Shown here piece by piece: positions 1 to 6,120 of a stretch of DNA of 6,807 bases. Location of the stretch: positions 1 through 6,807 of the forward strand of contig JAZRXL010000038.1 of NCBI GenBank assembly GCA_045600225.1. Reading direction: 5' to 3'. How positions within the stretch are numbered: the first letter of the stretch is position 1; each line of letters opens with the position of its first letter. The DNA is from UBA1181 sp045600225. Lineage in GTDB: Bacteria; Bacteroidota; Bacteroidia; Bacteroidales; Paludibacteraceae. Under the pieces are notes generated by a model that saw nothing but the letters and a program-made list of their open reading frames with translations, made no database searches and was not told where the DNA came from. Made by a program: the position numbers and the translations under genes.

Positions 1-1
1 C

Positions 2-1051
2 GAATTTGCAAAGTATCAGGACTCTGGTCTTGATGTGTTCGGAATCTGTTACGAGCACCTTATCAAGATGTATGCCCTTAATTCTGGAACCAAGGGAGGT
101 GAGTTCTACACACCTGCCGAGGTTAGTTTCCTTCTGGCGAAAATTGCTGCAAGCGGTCGTACATCAGTGAACAAGGTCTATGATCCTGCCTGTGGTAGTG
201 GTTCGTTACTTCTGAAATTCAAGGAGATACTTGGAACGAAGAATGTCATTGATGGCTTCTTTGGTCAGGAAATCAACCTGAAGACCTACAATCTCTGCCG
301 TATGAACATGTTCTTGCACAATGTCAACTATGACCATTTTGACATTCAGCAAGGCGATACCCTGAAGAATCCTCGTCACTCTGATGAAGAGCCATTTGAT
401 GCCATCGTGTCAAATCCTCCTTACTCTATACCTTGGGATGGTCCAAATGATCCAACCCTTATCAATGACCCTCGCTTCTCTCCTGCTGGTGTGCTTGCAC
501 CTGCCAGCAAAGCAGACCTCGCCTTTACAATGCACATGCTGTCATGGCTCTCAACTGAAGGTACAGCTGCTATCATCGAGTTCCCTGGTGTGCTTTATCG
601 TGGAAGTGCAGAGCAGAAGATTCGCCAGTATTTGGTAAGCAACAACTATGTTGATACTGTCATCCAGCTCCCTCAGAACTTGTTCTTTGGTACTTCTATT
701 GCTACTTGTATTATAGTTCTGAAGAAGAACAAACCAGACAATCGAGTATGCTTTATTGATGCAAGCAACGAGTTCATTCACGAAGGAAACAAGAACAAAC
801 TGAGCGATGAGAACATCGAGAAAATCTATGAAACTCAGTTTAATAAGTCTGAGATTGAATATTTTAGCAAGGTTGTCACAACAGCAGAAATTGAAGCAAA
901 CAATTTCAATATGTCAGTGTCAACCTATGTTGAGTTAGAGAATACTAATGTTGAAGTTGACATTGACGAACTCAATGATAGGATTGAACGCATAGTTGAA
1001 CATCAATGTAGCTTAAGAGCTGAAATTAAAGAACTAATCAAAGGTCTGTAA
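2..1051 (+). CDS. hsdM: Type I restriction-modification methyltransferase subunit HsdM (5' partial)
   Basis: HsdM transfers a methyl group from S-adenosylmethionine to adenine N6 in the site chosen by HsdS. The frame is open from the first bases of the window; the GTG at 35 is an internal Val codon, not a start. Of 349 visible residues, the SAM-binding motif I D-P-A-C-G-S-G lies at about 61-67 (nt 182-202) and the catalytic motif IV N-P-P-Y at about 138-141 (nt 413-424). Before motif I is the family stretch G-G-E-F-Y-T-P. The C-terminus (about 310-349) is charged and helix-like, as expected for the HsdS-contacting tail. EcoR124I HsdM is about 520 aa, so roughly 170 N-terminal residues are missing; this is a window cut, not a mutation. 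It ends 1 nt before hsdS. The last 270 nt are markedly AT-richer than the catalytic core. Both catalytic motifs are intact, so the enzyme is probably active. Confidence 0.97.
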   Translation, partial: EFAKYQDSGLDVFGICYEHLIKMYALNSGTKGGEFYTPAEVSFLLAKIAASGRTSVNKVYDPACGSGSLLLKFKEILGTKNVIDGFFGQEINLKTYNLCRMNMFLHNVNYDHFDIQQGDTLKNPRHSDEEPFDAIVSNPPYSIPWDGPNDPTLINDPRFSPAGVLAPASKADLAFTMHMLSWLSTEGTAAIIEFPGVLYRGSAEQKIRQYLVSNNYVDTVIQLPQNLFFGTSIATCIIVLKKNKPDNRVCFIDASNEFIHEGNKNKLSDENIEKIYETQFNKSEIEYFSKVVTTAEIEANNFNMSVSTYVELENTNVEVDIDELNDRIERIVEHQCSLRAEIKELIKGL

Positions 1052-1052
1052 T

Positions 1053-1640
1053 ATGGAATGCATAAAAGATATGATTAACCGACTTTGCCCTAATGGAGTA
1101 AAGCGCATAAAACTGGCTGACTGTTTGGAGTATGAACAGCCGACAAAGTATCAAGTATCTTCAAAGGATTATTTGGATAATGGTACTCCTGTTTTGACTG
1201 CTGGTCAAACTTTTATATTGGGCTACACAGATGAAACAAATGGAGTTTATCATGCATCTAAAGAACAACCAGTAATTATATTTGATGATTTTACAACATC
1301 ATTCCACTGGGTTGATTTCGATTTCAAGGTTAAAAGTTCAGCTATGAAAATGTTGACTCCTTGCAACGAAGAAGCAAATTTTCGATTCATCTATTATGCG
1401 ATGAAGTGTATTAAGTATGAGACATTGGAACATTCAAGACAGTGGATTTCAACATATTCTCAATTTGAGATTCCTCTTCCTCCTATGGAGATACAGAATC
1501 GCATTGTTGAAGTACTTGACAAAATGACTACGCTTACAGCGGAGCTGGAAGCGGAGCTGGAAGCGCGAAAGCAACAATACGAATACTATCGCAATAAGTT
1601 ACTGACATTCAATGAAATAGGGGGGGTATTAGGCAGGTAA
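1053..1640 (+). CDS. hsdS: HsdS specificity subunit, N-terminal half (TRD1 plus central conserved region)
   Basis: HsdS supplies the DNA specificity of a type I complex through two target recognition domains (TRDs), each followed by a conserved helix. This 195-aa frame has a start-type segment (L-C-P-N-G-V at 11-16), TRD1 at about 17-140, the post-TRD motif P-L-P-P-M-E-I-Q-N-R-I-V at 141-152, and a conserved helix ending Q-Q-Y-E-Y-Y-R-N-K-L-L-T-F at 174-186. Full HsdS proteins are about 390-450 aa, so this is half size. It stops at 1638-1640, just after a G7 run that shifts it out of frame with the second half 5 nt downstream. Residues 163-170 come from a 12-bp tandem repeat. The ATG at 1053 lies 1 nt after the hsdM stop, suggesting translational coupling. 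A half HsdS can act as a homodimer in some type IC systems (EcoDXXI deletions), so it need not be dead. Confidence 0.93.
   Translation: MECIKDMINRLCPNGVKRIKLADCLEYEQPTKYQVSSKDYLDNGTPVLTAGQTFILGYTDETNGVYHASKEQPVIIFDDFTTSFHWVDFDFKVKSSAMKMLTPCNEEANFRFIYYAMKCIKYETLEHSRQWISTYSQFEIPLPPMEIQNRIVEVLDKMTTLTAELEAELEARKQQYEYYRNKLLTFNEIGGVLGR
1539..1562 (+). repeat. Perfect 12-bp tandem duplication in the HsdS central helix (TAEL-type)
   Basis: The unit gcggagctggaa occurs twice without a gap (1539-1550 and 1551-1562) and is followed by a further gcg. It encodes A-E-L-E, A-E-L-E, A at residues 163-171, preceded by L-T. This is where EcoR124I and EcoR124II carry two or three copies of a 12-bp T-A-E-L repeat, which sets the distance between the two TRDs and the length of the non-specific spacer. 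The unit length is a multiple of three, so copy change keeps the frame. The second half has no such repeat at the matching place. Confidence 0.9.
1620..1626 (+). repeat. Poly-G tract (G7) at the junction of the hsdS halves, possible phase-variation switch
   Basis: Seven consecutive G occupy codons 190-191 plus one base of the first hsdS frame, in the context aata-G7-tatt. It is the longest G run I noticed in the window and lies exactly where loss or gain of a base decides whether the two HsdS halves are fused. Short poly-G runs of this kind are slippage-prone contingency sites in other bacteria. The gonococcal NgoAV type I system has a similar run in hsdS. Whether this run varies in the source population cannot be seen here. 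Confidence 0.8.
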
Positions 1641-1645
1641 CATGG

Positions 1646-2233
1646 ATGAAAATCAATGAGATAGGAACCATTTATCGTGGCATTGCTTACTCAAAGAAAG
1701 ACTTCACGGAAACTGGTACACCTTGTATTCATTATGGTCAGATATACACCAGATACGGAACTTTTGCCAATAAGACTTTTACCTATGTCAGCGAAGAGTT
1801 GGCTAATGGAAAAAGACTTGCTAAGAAGGGAGACCTTGTAATGGCAGTAACAAGTGAGAACATGGAAGATGTTGGAAAATGCCTTGCATGGCTTGGTGAG
1901 GATGATATTCTGGTTAGCAATCATGCTTGCTTCATCAGACACACCTTGAATCCAAAGTATCTTGCATATTTTTTACAGACTTCCTATTTCTTCAATTATA
2001 AGAAGAAGATAAGTAAGGGTGTAAAAGTAATCGACCTTGATTTGAATATGTTCGGTGATATGCTTATTCCAGTTCCCTCAATGGAGGAACAAGAGCGTAT
2101 AGTTTCTATTCTCGACCGATTTGAAGCCCTAACTACCGATTTGCAGATTGGCTTGCCAGCTGAGATTGAGGCTCGCCGTCAGCAATACGAGTATTATCGC
2201 AACAAATTACTAACATTTGATCAAGCAGCATAA
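1646..2233 (+). CDS. hsdS: HsdS specificity subunit, C-terminal half (TRD2 plus distal conserved region)
   Basis: This second 195-aa HsdS-type frame begins directly in TRD2 (M-K-I-N-E-I-G-T-I-Y-R-G), runs through the TRD to about 140, then has the post-TRD motif I-P-V-P-S-M-E-E-Q-E-R-I-V at 141-153 and a helix ending Q-Q-Y-E-Y-Y-R-N-K-L-L-T-F at 179-191, identical in protein to that of the first half. It lacks the leader residues a stand-alone HsdS normally has. The codons just upstream in its frame encode G-I-R-Q-V-T-W, the usual lead-in to a TRD, back to a TGA at 1613-1615 upstream of the G run. I therefore read it as the 3' half of a split gene. The ATG at 1646 is the first usable start, 5 nt after the upstream stop, so re-initiation is possible. 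hsdR follows after 5 nt. Confidence 0.9.
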   Translation: MKINEIGTIYRGIAYSKKDFTETGTPCIHYGQIYTRYGTFANKTFTYVSEELANGKRLAKKGDLVMAVTSENMEDVGKCLAWLGEDDILVSNHACFIRHTLNPKYLAYFLQTSYFFNYKKKISKGVKVIDLDLNMFGDMLIPVPSMEEQERIVSILDRFEALTTDLQIGLPAEIEARRQQYEYYRNKLLTFDQAA

Positions 2234-2238
2234 TAAAG

Positions 2239-5200
2239 ATGCAGTATAACATATTATCAGAAAACAACACCAGCACCGTTGTGGCTCACTATGAGCGTCC
2301 TGCAATGGTTGCTGATGATGGCTATCAGACCGAAGCCGACTTGGAGCGTTCACTTATCGAACAACTCCAGCGTCAGGGTTATGAATATGCCCAGATACAC
2401 AATGAGGATGAACTCATTGCCAATCTGCGTGTTAAACTGGAGGAACTTAACAACTACCACTTCACAGATAATGAGTGGAGCAGTTTTTTCAAAACAGAAA
2501 TAGCCTCTGAGGGCAAAGGAATCATTGACAAAACGAGGACAATCCAAACCGACTTTGTAAAGACATTGAAGTGCGACAATGGCGAGGAAAAGAACATCTA
2601 TCTGATAAAGAAGGATGATGTTCATGCCAACCGCACACAGGTAATCAACCAGTACGAGGTGTGGAATGGTAAACGTCCGAACCGTTACGATGTCAGCATC
2701 CTTGTGAATGGTTTGCCATTGGTACACATCGAGTTAAAGAAGCGAGGTGTAAGCATCAAAGAGGCTTTCAACCAGATAAACCGATACGGTAGAGAATCTT
2801 TCTGGGCAGGAAATGGATTGTTTGAGTATGTTCAGATCTTTGTAGTGAGCAATGGCACACAGACAAAGTACTACAGCAATACGACCAGAGATAGCCATAT
2901 CAATGAGATTAAAAAAGGAGGGAACAAAAATAAGCCTAAAACAAGCAACTCGTTTGAGTTTACAAGCTATTGGGCAGATGCCAGCAATCAGGTACTCAAT
3001 GACCTTGTTGACTTTACGGCAACATTCTTCTCTCGCCATACCTTGCTGAATGTCCTCACACGCTTCTGTGTGCTGACTGAGCAAGACTTGTTGCTTGTGA
3101 TGCGTCCGTACCAGATTGCTGCAACCGAGGCACTTCTGAACCAGATAGAACGTGCTCACAATATGAAGAAGCAAGGCACAATAGACGCTTGCGGATATGT
3201 GTGGCATACAACAGGTTCTGGTAAAACCCTGACCTCATTCAAGGCTGCACAGTTGGCTACCAAATACGACTTCATTGATAAGGTTGTGTTTGTGGTTGAC
3301 CGAAAAGACCTTGACTATCAGACAATGAAGGAGTATGACCGCTTCCAGAAAGGTGCTGCTAACGGCAACGCATCGACTAAGATACTGGAAGGTCAGCTGA
3401 AGAATCCAAAGTGCAAGATTGTCATCACCACAATACAGAAACTCACATCGCTAATTAAGAGATTCCCAACACATGAGATCTTCGGCAAGAATGTGGTGAT
3501 GGTGTTCGATGAGTGCCATCGTTCTCAGTTTGGCGATATGCATGCTGCTATCGTCAAAAAGTTCAAGAAATACTATATCTTTGGATTCACGGGTACACCT
3601 ATCTTTGCCGAGAATGTTTCTGGCAGTCGTGGCAACCTCAGAACAACAGATGATGTCTTTGGCAGAAGACTTCATACCTATACTATTGTAGATGCTATTC
3701 GTGACCACAATGTACTCCCATTCCGTGTGACCTATGTCAGCACGATGAAGAGCAAGAAGAGTATCGAGAACGCTCAGGTCTGGGACATTGAGCGTGAAAA
3801 AGCTCTGATGTCAGCACAGCGCATTGGCAATGTCACAAGCTATATTCTGGAGCATTATGCCCAGCAGACAAAACAGGCAAGTTCTTACATCTTCAAGCAG
3901 TTGAATGATGTTGCTGACGTGGTGAAGCACTACGGAGAAAAGGACTATGAGGAAGTCAGGAAAAAGGCTAAACTCAGCGGTTTCAACTCCATGCTTGCGG
4001 TACAAAGCATTGATGCTGCCAAACTGTATTACAATGAGTTCCAGAAGCAAATGGTAGAATTGCCAGAGAACAAAAAGCTCAAAATAGCCACAATCTTCTC
4101 TTATGGTGTCAATGACGAGGTAGGCGAAGAAATTGAGGATGAAGATTCTGACAGCACAGAAGGCATGGATGAAAGCAGCCGTGACTTTTTGGAGCGTGCT
4201 ATCGTGGACTATAACAAGATGTTCTCGACCAACTACGACACATCAGCAGATAAGTTCCCTAACTATTATAAAGATGTGTCTCTTCGCATGAAGAATCGTG
4301 AGATTGACATCCTTATTGTGGTGAACATGTTCCTGACTGGTTTCGATGCCACTACACTCAATACTCTGTGGGTAGATAAGAATCTGCGTTATCATGGTCT
4401 GATACAGTCTTATAGCCGTACAAACCGCATTCTGAACTCAGTGAAGAATGCCGGCAACATCGTATGCTTCCGCAATCTTGAAGACCAGACAAACAAGGCT
4501 CTGTCACTCTTTGGCGATGCTGATGCCAAGGGTACAGTGATACTCCGTCCGTTTGAAGACTACTTCAACGGCTATACAGACGAGAAGGGCAAGCACATTA
4601 AGGGCTATGTTGAGTTTGTTGAAGAATTGAAGGCTCTCGTCCCTCCTGGTACTATCCCTGTTGGAGAACAGAAGGAACGTGACTTCATCAAACTGTTTGG
4701 TACTGTTCTTCGCTTCATCAACCTTTTGAGCTGCTTTGATCAGTTCGCTGAACTCAATCCGCTTACAGCAAGAGAAATCCAAGACTATACAAGCGTTTAC
4801 ATTGACTTGCATGATTACTATCGTACTCACAACGATGGCGATAAGACTAATGTAAATGATGACATTGAGTTTGAAATGGAGCTCGTAAAGCAGGTGGAGG
4901 TAAACATTGATTACATCCTCTATCTGGTAAAGCAGTATCATGACAGCCATTGTCAGGATAGTGAGATTCATATACGTATTGTCAAGTCCATCGAGTCAAG
5001 TGCCGACTTGCGAGACAAGAAGGAGCTTATCGAACGCTTCATAGAAAGCATGACTGCAACAGGCGATGTCTATGAGGAATGGCAGACATATCTCAACGAA
5101 CAGAAGAAGGCAGAGTTCGCTGAACTGGTTGCAGAAGAGCACCTGAAGAGTGACAAGGCTTTGGAGTTCATCGAAATGGCCTTTACTCGTGGCTATGTTC

Positions 5201-5355
5201 CTGAAGGTGGTCTGGAGCTTAACAACATTATGCCTCCAATCAACCCATTCGATCCAAATGCAAACCGCCAAGGCAAGGTAGAGCATGTTCTTGACAGACT
5301 AAAGGCATTCTTTACAAAGTACTTTGGATTTGCCAATGGTAAGTTTAATGACTAA
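2239..5355 (+). CDS. hsdR: Type I restriction endonuclease subunit HsdR (DNA translocase and nuclease)
   Basis: HsdR binds the HsdM-HsdS core at unmethylated sites, pumps DNA past the complex using ATP and cuts far from the site. The 1038-aa product is full length and matches the length I recall for EcoR124I HsdR. The N-terminal PD-(D/E)xK nuclease domain shows D151 and the E-L-K pair E165/K167, with a Q-I-N-R-Y motif at 179-183. The superfamily 2 motor has Walker A T-G-S-G-K-T at 325-330, motif II D-E-C-H at 424-427, motif III T-G-T-P at 451-454, and motifs V and VI in F-L-T-G-F-D at 698-703 and Q-S-Y-S-R-T-N-R at 723-730. The C-terminal helical region (about 780-1038) ends with the usual L-K-A-F-F-x-K-Y-F-G segment. 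No key residue is missing and the frame is unbroken. The ATG at 2239 follows hsdS by 5 nt, so it is probably cotranscribed. Confidence 0.97.
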   Translation: MQYNILSENNTSTVVAHYERPAMVADDGYQTEADLERSLIEQLQRQGYEYAQIHNEDELIANLRVKLEELNNYHFTDNEWSSFFKTEIASEGKGIIDKTRTIQTDFVKTLKCDNGEEKNIYLIKKDDVHANRTQVINQYEVWNGKRPNRYDVSILVNGLPLVHIELKKRGVSIKEAFNQINRYGRESFWAGNGLFEYVQIFVVSNGTQTKYYSNTTRDSHINEIKKGGNKNKPKTSNSFEFTSYWADASNQVLNDLVDFTATFFSRHTLLNVLTRFCVLTEQDLLLVMRPYQIAATEALLNQIERAHNMKKQGTIDACGYVWHTTGSGKTLTSFKAAQLATKYDFIDKVVFVVDRKDLDYQTMKEYDRFQKGAANGNASTKILEGQLKNPKCKIVITTIQKLTSLIKRFPTHEIFGKNVVMVFDECHRSQFGDMHAAIVKKFKKYYIFGFTGTPIFAENVSGSRGNLRTTDDVFGRRLHTYTIVDAIRDHNVLPFRVTYVSTMKSKKSIENAQVWDIEREKALMSAQRIGNVTSYILEHYAQQTKQASSYIFKQLNDVADVVKHYGEKDYEEVRKKAKLSGFNSMLAVQSIDAAKLYYNEFQKQMVELPENKKLKIATIFSYGVNDEVGEEIEDEDSDSTEGMDESSRDFLERAIVDYNKMFSTNYDTSADKFPNYYKDVSLRMKNREIDILIVVNMFLTGFDATTLNTLWVDKNLRYHGLIQSYSRTNRILNSVKNAGNIVCFRNLEDQTNKALSLFGDADAKGTVILRPFEDYFNGYTDEKGKHIKGYVEFVEELKALVPPGTIPVGEQKERDFIKLFGTVLRFINLLSCFDQFAELNPLTAREIQDYTSVYIDLHDYYRTHNDGDKTNVNDDIEFEMELVKQVEVNIDYILYLVKQYHDSHCQDSEIHIRIVKSIESSADLRDKKELIERFIESMTATGDVYEEWQTYLNEQKKAEFAELVAEEHLKSDKALEFIEMAFTRGYVPEGGLELNNIMPPINPFDPNANRQGKVEHVLDRLKAFFTKYFGFANGKFND

Positions 5356-5373
5356 ATCAATAAGACTATACAA

Positions 5374-5814
5374 ATGAAAAGATTAAACTATTTACTTGCG
5401 ACTGTGGTATTGTCACTATTCGCATTTACATCCTGTGATAAGGATGAATTAGAAATCTCAACAGAGAATGTTTTAGGTAAATGGGTGGATGACTATTCCG
5501 CTTATCCATACTATGCCCCAGAAGGCGGCGAGACGTACACATTCAATGCAGACGGCACTGTTGATGTCCATTACTATGATGCATTTGCAGGCGATCATGA
5601 TGTCCAGAGAACATACATAGTCGGTGCTTTTGAGACTACAACAGGAATGGAAAATGACATACTTTTACTTGATCCACACATGTCCGACTACTCTGGAGAA
5701 GGATTCAAGATCGTGAAGCTCACCAAGAACGAGATGGAATGGCAAAGGATCGGAACCACATTCCAGAAAGGCACGGTCGGCTCAGATTTCAAGCATTTTA
5801 TTCGTAAAAAATAG
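5374..5814 (+). CDS. Small lipoprotein, lipocalin-like
   Basis: This encodes a 146-aa predicted lipoprotein. The N-terminus M-K-R-L-N-Y is followed by a hydrophobic segment (about 7-18) and a lipobox F-T-S-C with Cys21 as the lipidated residue. The acidic stretch after it (C-D-K-D-E-L-E) resembles Bacteroidetes lipoprotein export signals, so surface exposure is possible. The mature part begins with V-L-G-K-W near 33-37, then T-Y-T-F-N-A-D-G-T-V and a series of short beta strands, ending with K-H-F-I-R-K-K. The G-K-W start and size fit the small lipocalin-like lipoproteins common in this phylum, but this is judged by eye and no ligand or function can be named. It starts 18 nt after hsdR with no terminator visible between them, so it may be read from the same transcript. 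Its role has no obvious link to restriction. Confidence 0.85.
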   Translation: MKRLNYLLATVVLSLFAFTSCDKDELEISTENVLGKWVDDYSAYPYYAPEGGETYTFNADGTVDVHYYDAFAGDHDVQRTYIVGAFETTTGMENDILLLDPHMSDYSGEGFKIVKLTKNEMEWQRIGTTFQKGTVGSDFKHFIRKK

Positions 5815-5880
5815 ATATTGTCCGTATTGCATAATGTTAAAATTTACAACCTTACAATTTGTATTTGTGTAATATAATAA

Positions 5881-5924
5881 ACAAAATGACAATGAAAAAT
5901 TTGATTAAAATACTGTCATTTTGT
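5881..5924. repeat. Perfect 11-bp inverted repeat with a 22-nt spacer
   Basis: The arms acaaaatgaca (5881-5891) and tgtcattttgt (5914-5924) are exact reverse complements. The spacer is AT-rich. The right arm is not followed by a run of T, so this is not a textbook intrinsic terminator. A near copy of the left arm, gcaaaatgtca, recurs at 5988-5998 inside the next repeat. It could be a protein-binding site, a weak terminator for the lipoprotein gene or chance pairing in AT-rich DNA. Confidence 0.6.
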
Positions 5925-5963
5925 CAAATAATCATCTATCTAAGATTGATAACAACACAAGTA

Positions 5964-6005
5964 AACCCACTGATATTGAGCAGTAATGCAAAATGTCAGT
6001 GGGTT
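5964..6005. terminator. Long hairpin, possible bidirectional terminator
   Basis: The left arm aacccactgatatt (5964-5977) pairs with the right arm aatgtcagtgggtt (5992-6005) over 14 positions with a single G-T wobble. The 14-nt loop can itself form gca/tgc pairs (5980-5989), lengthening the structure. On the minus strand the stem is followed by a T-rich stretch (tacttgtgttgttatc), which would suit termination of the minus-strand gene ending at 6121. On the plus strand the T content after the stem is poorer. The terminator role is inferred from structure and from the convergent gene order. Confidence 0.5.
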
Positions 6006-6007
6006 AA

Positions 6008-6047
6008 TTGTTCCCGAATTGAATCCCACAAATCCAGTTGGGAACAA
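6008..6047. repeat. Inverted repeat ttgttccc/gggaacaa directly beside the long hairpin
   Basis: The arms at 6008-6015 and 6040-6047 are exact 8-bp reverse complements, and a G-T and an A-T pair extend the stem inward to 10. The loop is 20 nt. It begins only 2 nt after the long hairpin, so RNA from either strand would carry two stacked stems. I assign no function. Confidence 0.55.
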
Positions 6048-6120
6048 CAGATGAATAGAAAGTTTCGTTACACTTGGCTATTGCCACAGCATTGACAAGA
6101 GGGAAAAGTAAATCCTGAGG

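Larger units (their letters stand above)
1053..2233 (+). other. hsdS: Composite hsdS locus: one two-TRD gene split by a frameshift at G7
   Basis: The two half frames together have the exact layout of one HsdS: leader, TRD1, conserved helix, short linker, TRD2, conserved helix. Adding one G to the run at 1620-1626 reads on through the linker as G-G-G-I-R-Q-V-T-W-M with no stop and gives 393 aa. Removing two G also joins the frames (392 aa). Removing one gives G-G-Y then a TAG stop. So G7 and G6 are split states and G8 and G5 are fused states. The good HsdS linker signature kept in the other frame argues for a recent or reversible shift. The alternatives are a fixed mutation, two deliberate half subunits, or a homopolymer sequencing error. 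Confidence 0.75.
5815..6120. other. AT-rich non-coding gap between convergent genes, with three inverted repeats
   Basis: This 306-nt stretch separates the stop of the lipoprotein gene from the stop of the minus-strand gene. I see no credible gene: the one open frame of 78 codons (5859-6095) relies on a TTG start and has no recognisable protein features. The segment holds three inverted repeats (5881-5924, 5964-6005, 6008-6047) and a minor 4-bp stem (6075-6086). Because both flanking genes end here, transcription termination is the simplest role. A recombination or mobilisation site is possible but unsupported. I saw no tRNA-like sequence. Confidence 0.7.

Noticed and set aside
35..37. GTG as a start of HsdM
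   Set aside because: The frame is open upstream to the window edge with HsdM-like residues, and starting here would remove the N-terminal domain.
1642..1644. ATG 4 nt before the second hsdS start
   Set aside because: It is in another frame and meets a stop after five codons.
1053..2233. Invertible hsdS shufflon of the kind common in Bacteroidales
   Set aside because: No inverted copy of either half, no silent TRD cassette and no recombinase gene is visible. The two halves are in direct orientation. Parts outside the window cannot be excluded.
2911..2922. Strong Shine-Dalgarno-like aaaaaaggaggg inside hsdR
   Set aside because: No start codon follows at a suitable distance, and the bases encode a Lys- and Gly-rich linker of HsdR.
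2734..3207. 157-codon minus-strand frame inside hsdR
   Set aside because: It is a shadow of the conserved hsdR frame, rich in Cys, Leu and Val as antisense frames often are. The same holds for 4504-4971 and the other minus-strand frames in hsdR.
5845..5885. Possible Bacteroides-type promoter (TTTG and TAnnTTTG boxes) in tttgtatttgtg
   Set aside because: The -7 box is not matched at correct spacing and no plus-strand gene follows.
6075..6086. Small tggc-tatt-gcca hairpin
   Set aside because: Four base pairs with no T run are too weak to call as a terminator.
5859..6095. 78-codon plus-strand frame in the intergenic gap
   Set aside because: It needs a TTG start, runs through the inverted repeats and encodes no recognisable protein; an ATG at 5893 gives the same unconvincing sequence.
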